This document shows, piece after piece, positions 16,895 through 25,787 of a DNA stretch of 48,310 nucleotides. The notes beneath the pieces were generated by a model. The model ran no database searches. It saw only the letters and a program-made list of their open reading frames with translations, and was not told the origin of the DNA. The position numbers and the translations under genes were made by a program. Source of the DNA: an uncultured Saprospiraceae bacterium (GTDB lineage: Bacteria; Bacteroidota; Bacteroidia; Chitinophagales; Saprospiraceae); contig CALLXF010000013.1 of assembly GCA_938015805.1 (NCBI GenBank), forward strand, positions 1 to 48,310, read 5' to 3'. Positions within the stretch are counted from its first letter, which is position 1. Every line of letters begins with the position of its first letter.

Positions 16895-17018
16895 CAATAT
16901 TACATATTAATAGATGTTAAAATATGTATTCTACCCCTATACATATAGACCTTTTTTAAACATATAAATATTTCTATTCGTTCCTAAAGCAGTTGTTTTT
17001 TTGATTTTTAATGTAATT

Positions 17019-17026
17019 TAAATTTG
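17019..17026 (+). promoter_or_regulatory. TAnnTTTG -7 box for the nuclease-helicase gene
   Basis: TAAATTTG is a perfect -7 match and ends 18 nt before ATG 17045. Its last three bases form the in-frame TTG (17024-17026), which looks like a start codon but probably is not. Confidence 0.5.
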
Positions 17027-17044
17027 TCCAAAGACAAAAAAAGA

Positions 17045-20000
17045 ATGAACCCAGAGGAAGGAAAACTATTCTTAAAGAAAATTACTAGAATCGATCAGTC
17101 TACAGAATCTAATACAAAAAATTCTCAGCTCTATTTTTTCTTTAATGTCCTCATGGAAGAGTGGACTAATTTCGAAAAGCTAGAATTTAAAACCTTATTT
17201 TCTCGTATCGCTTTTGCTGGAATAAAATATAAAATTCACCCTCGTATACTTTTCCATTTGCATGAATATAGAAGGCTTAATGAGGCAAAGAAAAAACTGA
17301 CAGAAATACAATATCTAAATGGGTTAAAATCAATAGTACTTACCGTTAGATCTATTTATGATCTAGAGTCTGATGGATTCCTACCCAGCTTATCAGTCGA
17401 TGATCTTCCTTACTCTGCTCGTAAAATAGCTCAATTTAAAAGATATATAAAAGGAGTAATGACCAGTATCGATATTCATAGCTCTACGTTTATGTATATC
17501 GCGGAGGACTCAGGAGAGGTAGAGAATAAAGTTTTTTATAATCTATCGGATAAGAACGAAATCTTTACTTCGACCATAAATAAAATAGAAAAGTACTTTC
17601 CCTTACCGGTCCATGTAAATCTTATAGATGTAGAGGAAGATCAGCAAGGAAATTTTATTCCATCTGCTATTGTTATCGAACCTAATTACCTGATAGATGT
17701 GACGGCTATAGCCGAAATTTATAAGCCCGGAGGAAGTAGATCTCTACTTTATTTACTAAAGAAGTTTATACCAGTTACCGTTAGTAAAGGATTACTAGTC
17801 GGTAATATTTCTAATTACCTTCTGGACGAATTGATAAGTAATCCTACATTGGACGTAAAGTCCAAACTTCTAGAGATTTTTAAAATGCATTCTCTGAGTT
17901 TTGCAAATCGGGATGATCGTTTTGTGCAAGAGGTGGTAAAAGATATTTATAAACATGCTCGTAATTTAAGAGCGACTATCGTTAATGATTTTCCTCTTTA
18001 TAATTTAGATCTTGAGAATCTACATTTAGAGCCTAGTTTTTACGATACAGTAAATGGTCTACAAGGAAGACTAGATATACTTAATCAAAACGAAGACTCT
18101 AATAATGCAGATATTGTCGAATTAAAAAGTGGTAAAATATTCCGACCTAATGTTTATGGATTAAATAACAATCATTACACGCAGACTTTACTTTATGACT
18201 TGATTATACAAACCGTTTTTGATCGAAGATATAAAGCGGCAAACTATATTTTATACTCTCAAGACTCAGAAAAAACATTACGATTTGCACCAGCTGTAAG
18301 GTCACAGCAGATAGAAGCTTTGGCTACTAGAAACCAGATCTTACTTTTAGAAAAATCTCTAGAAAAAGTGCAAGAGAGGTCAGATGATATCTTAGCTCTC
18401 ATACGCCCAGAAAATTTTCCTAAGGCTGCGGGTTTTGTAAAAGATAATATAAAGTCTTTTTCTGATACCTATGGTCGGCAGGACACGCTTTCTAAATTGT
18501 ATTTTAACTTGCAAGTTTCTTTTATCGCCAGAGAACATCATCTTGCAAAGGTAGGCCGTCATGGTGTAAATGCGGATAACGGACTTGCATCTTTATGGCT
18601 AGATAATTTTGAGCAAAAAGAACAACGATTTTCTATTCTTAAAAATTTAAAGATAACAGAAAACTTAAGCCATGAGGATAGTCCTCAGCTTTTGCTTGTA
18701 AAAACAAAATCGACTAATCCACTGGCAAATTTTAGAGTAGGAGATATCGGAGTATTATATCCTATTTTGGACGACATAGGAGATCCTTTAAAAAATCAAG
18801 TTTTTAAATGTACCATCGTATCACTCTCAGAAAAAGAGGTAATGATCCGACTGCGTAGCAAACAGACCAATCAGAAATTATTTAAAACAAATACCTTCTG
18901 GAATATAGAACCTGATCATCTCGATAGCAGTTTTAACGGTATGTATAGGGGACTGTACTCTTTTATCGGATCTGATAAAAAATGGAAAGACCTTTGGTTA
19001 GGTAAAACTCCTCCGAGACAGTCTGTGTCATTAGAACTTGCTCATAAAGAATCTCTAACATCAGAACAAAACCAAGTTTTAAAAGAGATGCTTTCGTGTA
19101 AAGATTATTATTTGCTTTGGGGACCGCCGGGAACTGGAAAAACCAGTAGGATGCTCAAACACTATGTAGAAGAAAAGTATAAAAATACTGATGAGGTTTT
19201 ATTATTGCTAGCTTATACAAATCGTGCAGTTGATGAGATCTGTAGTGCAATTGAATCAATCGGAGATGATGTAAAAGAGAATTACTTACGCATCGGATCA
19301 AGGTATGCATCTGGAGAATCATACAGAGGTAATTTATTACAAAATGCCATAGCAGATATAGATACACGCAAAGCGTTAAAAGCATTTATACAATCTAAGC
19401 GGATCATCGTATCGACCTTGTCGTCCATTGTAGGAAAAGCAGAGTTGTTTGATTTACTAAATATAGAAACTGTGGTTATCGACGAAGCTTCACAGATTTT
19501 AGATCCATTACTAGCCGGATTCTTGTCACGATTTAAAAGATTTATTTTGATCGGAGATCATAAGCAATTACCTGCAGTGGTAACTCAGGAACCTAAGTTT
19601 ACAAAAGTAAATAACACATCACTAAATGACGTAGGTATAGAGGATTTACGGAGCTCTAGTTTTGAAAGATTATACTTACTCGCTCAACATAAAAACTGGG
19701 ACTGGGCCTATGGGGCTCTCAGTTTTCAAGGCAGGATGCATCCTGATCTTATGGCATTTCCCAATGACCAGTTCTATAGAGGGAACCTAAAATACCTGGA
19801 CACTATCGATAGAATGCATGATGAGTGGAATTATAAATTTGCTGATTCAGAGTTGTCTTCATTGCTTGCTACCACTAGAAAAGTATTTATTTCCGCGGAG
19901 GCAGATGATGATTTAAATGTAAAGACTAATATCCATGAGGCATATAAAGTGGTAAAAGTGATACAAGAGATTTTAGAAATTTACAAGTTAAACAATAAGA

Positions 20001-20341
20001 AAGTCCAACGTAATAGTATAGGTGTCATTACACCATACCGAGCTCAGATCGCTCAGATAAAAAAGCTCATGATGGAGACAGATCTACCTACAGATGATAT
20101 CACGGTAGATACAGTAGAACGATATCAGGGTGGTGCTCGTGATATAATTATTTTATCATTTTGTGTAAACAAAACGCATCAACTAAAATCTCTAGTCTCG
20201 CTATCTAAGGAAGGAGTAGATCGTAAGTTAAATGTTGCACTGACCAGAGCAAAAGAACAAATCGTGTTAATCGGAAATAAAGAATTACTGGAGGAAAATC
20301 CAGTGTATAAAGAACTGATTTATACTTATCATTCTATTTAA
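17045..20341 (+). CDS. Dna2-like fusion of PD-(D/E)XK nuclease and SF1B helicase
   Basis: 1098 residues from ATG 17045. The N-terminal half has a RecB/Cas4-type nuclease core: GRLD (341-344), VELKSGK with E359 and K361, and HYTQ (377-380). The C-terminal half is a UPF1/Dna2-type superfamily 1 helicase: Walker A GPPGTGKTS (693-701), VIDEAS (DE at 813-814), LIGDHKQLPAV, and the late NVALTRAKEQIVLIG. Such fusions trim flaps or resect DNA ends in eukaryotes; the bacterial role here is inferred as DNA repair. There is no cysteine in the first roughly 580 residues, so the Fe-S cluster of eukaryotic Dna2 must be absent. The gene stands alone between oppositely oriented neighbours. Confidence 0.85.
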   Translation: MNPEEGKLFLKKITRIDQSTESNTKNSQLYFFFNVLMEEWTNFEKLEFKTLFSRIAFAGIKYKIHPRILFHLHEYRRLNEAKKKLTEIQYLNGLKSIVLTVRSIYDLESDGFLPSLSVDDLPYSARKIAQFKRYIKGVMTSIDIHSSTFMYIAEDSGEVENKVFYNLSDKNEIFTSTINKIEKYFPLPVHVNLIDVEEDQQGNFIPSAIVIEPNYLIDVTAIAEIYKPGGSRSLLYLLKKFIPVTVSKGLLVGNISNYLLDELISNPTLDVKSKLLEIFKMHSLSFANRDDRFVQEVVKDIYKHARNLRATIVNDFPLYNLDLENLHLEPSFYDTVNGLQGRLDILNQNEDSNNADIVELKSGKIFRPNVYGLNNNHYTQTLLYDLIIQTVFDRRYKAANYILYSQDSEKTLRFAPAVRSQQIEALATRNQILLLEKSLEKVQERSDDILALIRPENFPKAAGFVKDNIKSFSDTYGRQDTLSKLYFNLQVSFIAREHHLAKVGRHGVNADNGLASLWLDNFEQKEQRFSILKNLKITENLSHEDSPQLLLVKTKSTNPLANFRVGDIGVLYPILDDIGDPLKNQVFKCTIVSLSEKEVMIRLRSKQTNQKLFKTNTFWNIEPDHLDSSFNGMYRGLYSFIGSDKKWKDLWLGKTPPRQSVSLELAHKESLTSEQNQVLKEMLSCKDYYLLWGPPGTGKTSRMLKHYVEEKYKNTDEVLLLLAYTNRAVDEICSAIESIGDDVKENYLRIGSRYASGESYRGNLLQNAIADIDTRKALKAFIQSKRIIVSTLSSIVGKAELFDLLNIETVVIDEASQILDPLLAGFLSRFKRFILIGDHKQLPAVVTQEPKFTKVNNTSLNDVGIEDLRSSSFERLYLLAQHKNWDWAYGALSFQGRMHPDLMAFPNDQFYRGNLKYLDTIDRMHDEWNYKFADSELSSLLATTRKVFISAEADDDLNVKTNIHEAYKVVKVIQEILEIYKLNNKKVQRNSIGVITPYRAQIAQIKKLMMETDLPTDDITVDTVERYQGGARDIIILSFCVNKTHQLKSLVSLSKEGVDRKLNVALTRAKEQIVLIGNKELLEENPVYKELIYTYHSI

Positions 20342-20420
20342 AAGAGGAGATTCTTTCTTAGGATTTTAAACTTAATCTTTTAGAATTATAATATTAATTA
20401 AACTTTTAATGATTATCATT

Positions 20421-21047
20421 TTATTTAATTCCCAGTATCTTATGAGTCTGTAAACTCATCTTCCATTTAGGATGTAGGAGACAGTATTCCTGCACTTTAA
20501 AGATGTTTTCTTCTTGTTCTACAGAGTCCATCGGCTGTAAGTAGTAATGCAGATAATCTAGTGATTCGAAATCTAATGGATCTATTCCCTTTTGAGGAAA
20601 AACTATTTTTATTTCATGCCCTTTTGAGACCACGATTTCTGTATGGGCTTTAGGAGACATACAGATCCAGTCGATATGATCGGGTAAGGCAACGGTCCCG
20701 TTAGTTTCTATAGCGATCTCGATATCTTTCTGATGTAGATAATCTACGAGTTCCTGGTCCAGTTGTAGAGCAGGCTCTCCTCCTGTACAGACGATAAATA
20801 TTTTATCCGAGTCTATGGGCCATAGCTCTTTTATTTTAGCGGATAAGGACTCCTTTGTATATTTTCCACCTTCTACTCCATCTGTTCCCCAGAAATCTGT
20901 ATCACAAAACTGACAAATCGCTTTATGCCGATCTTCCTCTCTACCTGTCCAGAGATTACATCCACTAAAACGTACAAAGACAGCAGGCCTTCCTGTGTGG
21001 AATCCCTCCCCCTGTATGGTATAGTATATCTCCTTTATAGCGTACAT
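20421..21047 (-). CDS. queE: 7-carboxy-7-deazaguanine synthase
   Basis: 208 residues of the radical SAM enzyme QueE, which makes 7-carboxy-7-deazaguanine in the queuosine/7-deazaguanine pathway. The N-terminal YYTIQGEGFHTGRPAVFVRFSGCNLW is family-typical. The cluster cysteines are C30, C45 and C48, that is the variant spacing C-x14-C-x2-C found in one QueE subgroup, followed by DTDFWGTDG. The GGEP motif (CTGGEPALQ) binds SAM. No other queuosine gene is nearby. A perfect -7 box is upstream at 21132-21125. Confidence 0.95.
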   Translation of the reverse strand: MYAIKEIYYTIQGEGFHTGRPAVFVRFSGCNLWTGREEDRHKAICQFCDTDFWGTDGVEGGKYTKESLSAKIKELWPIDSDKIFIVCTGGEPALQLDQELVDYLHQKDIEIAIETNGTVALPDHIDWICMSPKAHTEIVVSKGHEIKIVFPQKGIDPLDFESLDYLHYYLQPMDSVEQEENIFKVQEYCLLHPKWKMSLQTHKILGIK

Positions 21048-21124
21048 TAAAAAGATCTTTTACGGCTATCGCATTTGATAATAATTCTAAAACATATTTG
21101 CTTTAGCCAGTCGTTATCAGCCCG

Positions 21125-21132
21125 CAAAGATA
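21125..21132 (-). promoter_or_regulatory. TAnnTTTG -7 box for queE
   Basis: The minus strand reads TATCTTTG, a perfect -7 match, 78 nt before the queE ATG and just past the stop of the RidA-like gene. It suggests queE is transcribed separately from the genes upstream of it. Confidence 0.45.
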
Positions 21133-21156
21133 GTCTATACTTTTAAAGTGTGTATC

Positions 21157-21540
21157 TTATTGGCTTTTGATCGCTGTAGCCTCTATTTCTACAACCAGTG
21201 TCGGATCGATCAAAGCGGAGACTTCTACCATAGTGGCTGCAGGTTTAATATCTTTAAAAAATTCTCCATGAGCTTTTCCTATTAATTCCCAGTCCTTAAT
21301 GTTAGTGACATATATGCGTGTTCGTATTACATCTTCTAGACTGCTTCCGAGATCTGTAAGTATTTTTTTAAATATAGATAAGACACACTGCGTCTGTTTA
21401 TAAGCATCGTTAGGGAATTTTATTTCTCCATTTATGGTGGCTGTAGTTCCAGCGATTTCGATTTGATTATTTATCATGACCGCTCTAGAGTATCCTACGA
21501 TATCTTCCCACTGAGCTCCAGAAGAAATATTTTTTCTCAC
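21157..21540 (-). CDS. RidA family (YjgF/UK114) protein
   Basis: 127 residues of the RidA fold, with the key arginine in VIRTRIYVTNIKDW and the C-terminal VEIEATAI strand. RidA trimers hydrolyse reactive enamine/imine intermediates formed by PLP enzymes. The N-terminus (ISSGAQWEDIVGYSRAV) is that of a Rid subgroup rather than archetypal RidA, so the substrate may differ. Its ATG overlaps the stop of the thioredoxin-fold gene by 4 nt, so the two are coupled. Confidence 0.9.
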   Translation of the reverse strand: MRKNISSGAQWEDIVGYSRAVMINNQIEIAGTTATINGEIKFPNDAYKQTQCVLSIFKKILTDLGSSLEDVIRTRIYVTNIKDWELIGKAHGEFFKDIKPAATMVEVSALIDPTLVVEIEATAIKSQ

Positions 21541-22097
21541 TTACCTTCCTTATTTAGTTGGACGATCAGAGTTTCTAAAACTCTATAAGTATCCATTTCC
21601 CCATGGAAAGATTCTTCTGGAAATACCCATCTGATTAGTCCGTAATCATCGATAATAAACATACGCGGATAACCCATGTCACCTCCATATGGTCCTTCTG
21701 CAAGGGTACGACTGTTAGGAATAATAGGGAAGTTTACGGGAGTGGTTTGACTAAAGTCAAAGTTAGATTTCTTATCGTTATCAGATAGAGATAAAACAGT
21801 GGTCGTTAGCTGGTATTTTTCTTGGATCATATTTAGAGCATTGATCTGTTCTACACTTTTAGGAGTATCTAGGTTCCAGAAAAATAAGATTACATTCTTG
21901 CCTTTCATGGCCATTAAATTTTGCTCGTTTCCATTCATATCTGTAGCCATAAATGGAATAGAGGGAAATCCTTCATAAGATCGTACCAGATCTTTTACAG
22001 AGGGAGATCTGTTTTCTAGTTCGACTAAGAAATGATCTTGTGCTTGTGTAGAGAGACTTAGGAGAAATAAAAATAACAGCGAAATAATATTTTTCAT
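21537..22097 (-). CDS. Exported thioredoxin-fold (TlpA-like) protein lacking the CxxC motif
   Basis: 186 residues with a signal peptide (1-20, ending STQAQ). The thioredoxin fold is recognisable from GKNVILFFWNLDTPKS (66-81), the cis-proline segment MGYPRMFIIDDYG, and the final helix. At the position of the TlpA/ResA WCxxC, the sequence has T78-P-K-S81, so both redox cysteines are gone; I see no other cysteine in the protein. It cannot do thiol exchange and may bind a ligand or partner. It is translationally coupled to a RidA-like gene. Confidence 0.82.
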   Translation of the reverse strand: MKNIISLLFLFLLSLSTQAQDHFLVELENRSPSVKDLVRSYEGFPSIPFMATDMNGNEQNLMAMKGKNVILFFWNLDTPKSVEQINALNMIQEKYQLTTTVLSLSDNDKKSNFDFSQTTPVNFPIIPNSRTLAEGPYGGDMGYPRMFIIDDYGLIRWVFPEESFHGEMDTYRVLETLIVQLNKEGK

Positions 22098-22150
22098 CTT
22101 TAAAGGTTTATGCGAGTTATTATGCGATCAGAGTTTATTATCCCTGACTT

Positions 22151-22720
22151 CTAATAATTTTTCAAATATATGGCTAGTTCATGTAAACTTGCGAGTTCTA
22201 AATCTACCATTTCTGATTGGTCGATAGAGATCTGCTGAGTCCTTCTATTGACTAACACGTTTTTCATTCCTAAATTGTAACCAAAACCCATATCAGAAAT
22301 GGCATCACCTACCATTACAGACTTTTTAAAATCGATATCAGGAAAATCTTCCGCGGCTTGGAATGCCATCCCAGGATTAGGTTTACGGCACATCGGGTCT
22401 TCGATTGCAAGATGAGGACAGTAATAAATCTGATCTATAAAACCACCTGCACTTATAATCTCATCTATCATGCGACTATGTATTTTATCTAGATCTTCGG
22501 ATGTCATCAGTTCTTTACCGATACCTTGCTGATTAGTCACGATGATCAACTTATTAAATATCTGACTAAAATAAGTGATTGCTTCCAGAGCATAAGGTAA
22601 GAACTCAAACTGCGACCAACTCTTTACATAGTCTCCAGGAATACGTTTGTTTATAGTATCATCACGATCCATAAATAAAGTCCAGGTCCCTTCTTCTTTT
22701 ATTTGTTCAAATGGTATCAT
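22151..22720 (-). CDS. gmhB: HAD-IIIA phosphatase, D-glycero-D-manno-heptose bisphosphatase-like
   Basis: 189 residues. The HAD nucleophile motif is DRDDTIN (D18, D20, T22), followed by VTNQQGIG, then CPHLAIEDPMCRKPNPGM and the acidic MVGDAISDM. The CPH...C segment is the zinc-loop region of GmhB, and CRKPNPGM contains the catalytic lysine. GmhB removes a phosphate from heptose 1,7-bisphosphate. The gene begins directly after the gmhA stop with no gap. Kinase and nucleotidyltransferase partners (HddA/HddC or HldE) are not in the window. The specificity assignment rests on that neighbour. Confidence 0.85.
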   Translation of the reverse strand: MIPFEQIKEEGTWTLFMDRDDTINKRIPGDYVKSWSQFEFLPYALEAITYFSQIFNKLIIVTNQQGIGKELMTSEDLDKIHSRMIDEIISAGGFIDQIYYCPHLAIEDPMCRKPNPGMAFQAAEDFPDIDFKKSVMVGDAISDMGFGYNLGMKNVLVNRRTQQISIDQSEMVDLELASLHELAIYLKNY

Positions 22721-23275
22721 TTACGGGAATAATATTTCTTCTACTTTCTGACAGATAATATGACCGATCAGTATGTGAGCTTCCTGTATCCGCGGCGTAT
22801 CTGTTGCATTGATTTCTAGACAGTAATCACACAGTTGATTCATCTCACCTTTAGACGCTCCCGTAAGACCGATAGTTACGATTTCCAGTTCCTTTGCTTG
22901 TTTTAAGGCCTCGATAATATTTATAGAATTTCCAGAGGTCGATAAAGCGATCAGTATGTCACCTTTTTTTCCTTTGGCTTTTAAGGCTCTACTATAGATA
23001 TGTTGGAAGCCTAGGTCATTACCGACGGCAGTAATATAGGAGCTATTTACATGTAAGGCTTCGGCATCGATAGGATCACGATGCTTATAAAATTTACCTG
23101 ATAGTTCTGCAGCAATATGCTGAGCATCTGCAGCACTTCCTCCATTTCCACATAACATGATTTTTCCACCAGCCCGCAGTGATTTTATAATAGCCTCTAT
23201 ACCATTCGCGATAAGCGACTCTATCTGTACTATTCCCTCCACGGTTTTTATATGATCGGCTATAATATCTTTCAT
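22721..23275 (-). CDS. gmhA: Phosphoheptose isomerase (sedoheptulose 7-phosphate isomerase)
   Basis: 184 residues, one SIS domain, the usual GmhA length. Signature stretches are MLCGNGGSAADAQHIAAELSG, ITAVGNDLGF, ALSTSGNSINI, and the C-terminal QEAHILIGHIICQKVE with its catalytic His and Glu. GmhA makes D-glycero-D-manno-heptose 7-phosphate for LPS or S-layer glycans. It is the first gene of the gmhA-gmhB pair and lies divergent from an epimerase-glycosyltransferase pair, so the region probably serves surface polysaccharide. Confidence 0.93.
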   Translation of the reverse strand: MKDIIADHIKTVEGIVQIESLIANGIEAIIKSLRAGGKIMLCGNGGSAADAQHIAAELSGKFYKHRDPIDAEALHVNSSYITAVGNDLGFQHIYSRALKAKGKKGDILIALSTSGNSINIIEALKQAKELEIVTIGLTGASKGEMNQLCDYCLEINATDTPRIQEAHILIGHIICQKVEEILFP

Positions 23276-23413
23276 ACCTTAAATGTAAGGCGATTTGTGC
23301 AGTGGTTAAAACAGAAACCGTCATTAGCTTGTAAGTATATAATAACTGATAAGTAAAATAGTTATGATGTTGTAATATTACGGTACACATGGAATTATCG
23401 TATACTAAAATTC

Positions 23414-23421
23414 TATATTTG
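23414..23421 (+). promoter_or_regulatory. TAnnTTTG -7 box for the epimerase-glycosyltransferase operon
   Basis: TATATTTG is a perfect -7 match, 20 nt before ATG 23442. Confidence 0.5.
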
Positions 23422-23441
23422 TAAAGTTTAAAAAAAGTCTA

Positions 23442-24491
23442 ATGGCATTTCATTTAGTTTCTGGAGGTTGCGGTTTTGTAGGAAAAAATATGGTCCGTAG
23501 GTTATATAATACGACCGATGATAAAATTTTATTTGTAGATAATCTTATGGTCGGTAAACATCCGACGACCTGGTTAGATGCTCCTAAAGTAGCTCAGTAT
23601 AAAGATCTAGAAATTTATGGCGAAGACCGACGACTCTTTTTTTTAAAAGATGACTTTAGATTTCTCGTTCGTAAAATGACTGATGATCCTGACTATCTTA
23701 AAAACCACTATGGTCTCGATGTGGAGCAGTTTCACGATGTCTATCATTTTGCAGCGATTGTAGGAGGGCGTGCCATGATCGATGGAGATCCGATGGTGGT
23801 AGCTTTAGATTTATCGATAGATGCGGAGTTCTTTTACTGGGTATGTAAGCATAAACCTGTGAGGACTTTGTATCCTAGTTCGAGTGCTGCTTATCCTATA
23901 AACTTGCAGACAGAGTCAGGTGCCATCGCTTTAAAAGAATCAGACATCGATTTTAATAATATGGGACAGCCCGATATGACCTATGGTTGGTCTAAGCTTA
24001 CAGGTGAGTTTCTTGCAAAGATAGCGGCTAAGCACTATGGCGTTTCTGTTACCTGTATCAGACCGTTTTCTGGATATGGAGAGGAACAAGATCTGACGTA
24101 TCCGATACCTGCGATTGCGATGAGGGTTGCTAAAAAAGAATCTCCGATGGAAGTGTGGGGTACTGGTAAGCAAGGTCGAGATTTTGTGCATATAGATGAT
24201 GTGATCGATTGCATACATGTTGCAATGGATAAAATCTCTGATGGTACAGCCATAAATATAGGAATGGGAAGGCTCACAAGTTTTCTAGAAATTATAGATG
24301 TGCTGACGGATATTGCTGGCTATAAACCGCCCATAAAACAGTTACTCGATAAACCTGTCGGTGTACATTCTAGGTATTGCGATATGACTTACGTCAATGA
24401 AGAATTAGGATGGAAAGCAAAAATTACGATGGAAGAAGGAATGAGGCGTATGTATAATGCACAACTTGCAAAACTAGAAAAAGAGAGCTAG
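23442..24491 (+). CDS. NAD-dependent nucleotide-sugar epimerase/dehydratase (extended SDR)
   Basis: 349 residues. The N-terminal Rossmann loop is GGCGFVG (about 8-14). The catalytic Y181xxxK185 lies in TYGWSKLTGE, with a serine-rich YPSSSAAYP preceding it. The C-terminal substrate region includes GRDFVHIDDV, typical of extended SDRs acting on NDP-sugars. The exact sugar is not deducible. The flanking gmhA-gmhB genes suggest a heptose or deoxyheptose, but this is inference. The glycosyltransferase follows after 5 nt. Confidence 0.88.
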   Translation: MAFHLVSGGCGFVGKNMVRRLYNTTDDKILFVDNLMVGKHPTTWLDAPKVAQYKDLEIYGEDRRLFFLKDDFRFLVRKMTDDPDYLKNHYGLDVEQFHDVYHFAAIVGGRAMIDGDPMVVALDLSIDAEFFYWVCKHKPVRTLYPSSSAAYPINLQTESGAIALKESDIDFNNMGQPDMTYGWSKLTGEFLAKIAAKHYGVSVTCIRPFSGYGEEQDLTYPIPAIAMRVAKKESPMEVWGTGKQGRDFVHIDDVIDCIHVAMDKISDGTAINIGMGRLTSFLEIIDVLTDIAGYKPPIKQLLDKPVGVHSRYCDMTYVNEELGWKAKITMEEGMRRMYNAQLAKLEKES

Positions 24492-24496
24492 TCCTT

Positions 24497-25762
24497 ATGA
24501 AAGTTATTTGTTTTGGTCCGGGGCCTAAGTTTAAAGGAGGTATTTCTAATTATAACACAGCACTTGCCAAAGCTCTAGACCAAGTAGATAATGTAGACGT
24601 AGATATCGTTTCGTGGACTAATCAGTATCCCGCTATTATTCCCCGAGAGTTTGTGGATAAAACCAGCAAAAATGATTTTCTCGAAGGAACTGATATAGCA
24701 GTCCATTACCTACTTAATTATAATAATCCACTGAGCTGGAGGGAGACGTACAACTTTATCATTGGCTTAAAGCCAAATAAAATAATAATTCAGTGGGCCA
24801 TTGCTATCCAGGGAATTCCATTAGGATACTTGGCAAAAAAATTATCTAAACACCCGGATATAGAGGTCATTTTTGATCTGCATTTTGTGATACAGAAGGA
24901 AGGTAGTTCTCTGGATAATAGACTTACTAAAAGAGCCATAAAGCATGCAGATACTTATATTACCCATGCTTATAAAACTGTCGACGAACTAAAAGAATTA
25001 TTACCTGATATAAAAGCGGAGGTAAATGAAGATGGTAAAAGAGCAGTTGGTAAAAAAACGATTATTAAATTATTTCATCCGATCTACAGTTTATTTAAAG
25101 AGGATAAAGGATTTGATAAAGAAGCCTTTAAAGCGGAGCATGGTCTGGAGAAGAATGTATTTCTGTTTTTTGGGTTTATTCGTAAATATAAGGGACTACA
25201 TCATGCGATTAGAGCTTTTAAATTAGTAGCAGATCAGCGGGATGATGTGAGTCTTATGATCTGTGGAGAGTCGTTTTGGAAAACACTAGATCAGTCAAAA
25301 TGGTCGACTAAGATTAAGACTTTTATGTTTTCGATTGCAAAAACGATATTCCTAAAAAAATCAGATGACGAAGGTGATTATCGCCCTTTACGATTAGTAA
25401 AAGAATTAAATCTAGAGGATAGGGTGTTTATAGATAATCAGTTTATCGCAAATGAGAACGTTCCTAAATATTTTCAGACCTCCGATGCTGTTGTTCTTTT
25501 TTATGAGTATGCTACGCCATCAGGAATAGAATCTTTATCATATAATTTTAAGAAACCACTGATTGCTACAGCAGTAGGCCATTTTCCCGAAACGATCGAC
25601 GATGGTTTTAATGGTTATTTGGCTAAAGCCAATGATATACAATCCATGGCAGCTCAAATGATTAAATATTTAGAGCATCCTTTAGATCCTCAAAATGTAG
25701 AAGAAAAAACAAAACACCTGAGCTGGGAAAATTACGCGATCGCTATTCTTAATCAAAAGTAA
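24497..25762 (+). CDS. Glycosyltransferase, GT4-like (GT-B fold)
   Basis: 421 residues. The N-terminus GPGPKFKGGISNYNTALAKAL is the glycine loop of GT4 enzymes. In the C-terminal half, FLFFGFIRKYKGLHHAIRAF begins the donor domain, and TPSGIESLSYNFKKPLIAT carries the conserved glutamate that contacts the donor. No membrane segment is seen, so it is cytoplasmic. It shares an operon with the epimerase and probably adds the sugar that enzyme makes. It converges on the Cys-rich lipoprotein gene with a 25-nt gap. Confidence 0.88.
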   Translation: MKVICFGPGPKFKGGISNYNTALAKALDQVDNVDVDIVSWTNQYPAIIPREFVDKTSKNDFLEGTDIAVHYLLNYNNPLSWRETYNFIIGLKPNKIIIQWAIAIQGIPLGYLAKKLSKHPDIEVIFDLHFVIQKEGSSLDNRLTKRAIKHADTYITHAYKTVDELKELLPDIKAEVNEDGKRAVGKKTIIKLFHPIYSLFKEDKGFDKEAFKAEHGLEKNVFLFFGFIRKYKGLHHAIRAFKLVADQRDDVSLMICGESFWKTLDQSKWSTKIKTFMFSIAKTIFLKKSDDEGDYRPLRLVKELNLEDRVFIDNQFIANENVPKYFQTSDAVVLFYEYATPSGIESLSYNFKKPLIATAVGHFPETIDDGFNGYLAKANDIQSMAAQMIKYLEHPLDPQNVEEKTKHLSWENYAIAILNQK

Positions 25763-25787
25763 ACTAGTCTACATTCAAAAGAGACTT

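Noticed and set aside
17045-20341. Helicase-nuclease as part of an anti-phage defence island
   Set aside because: The flanking genes are ordinary (OmpA-like, queE) and no other defence gene, integrase or base-composition shift is seen.
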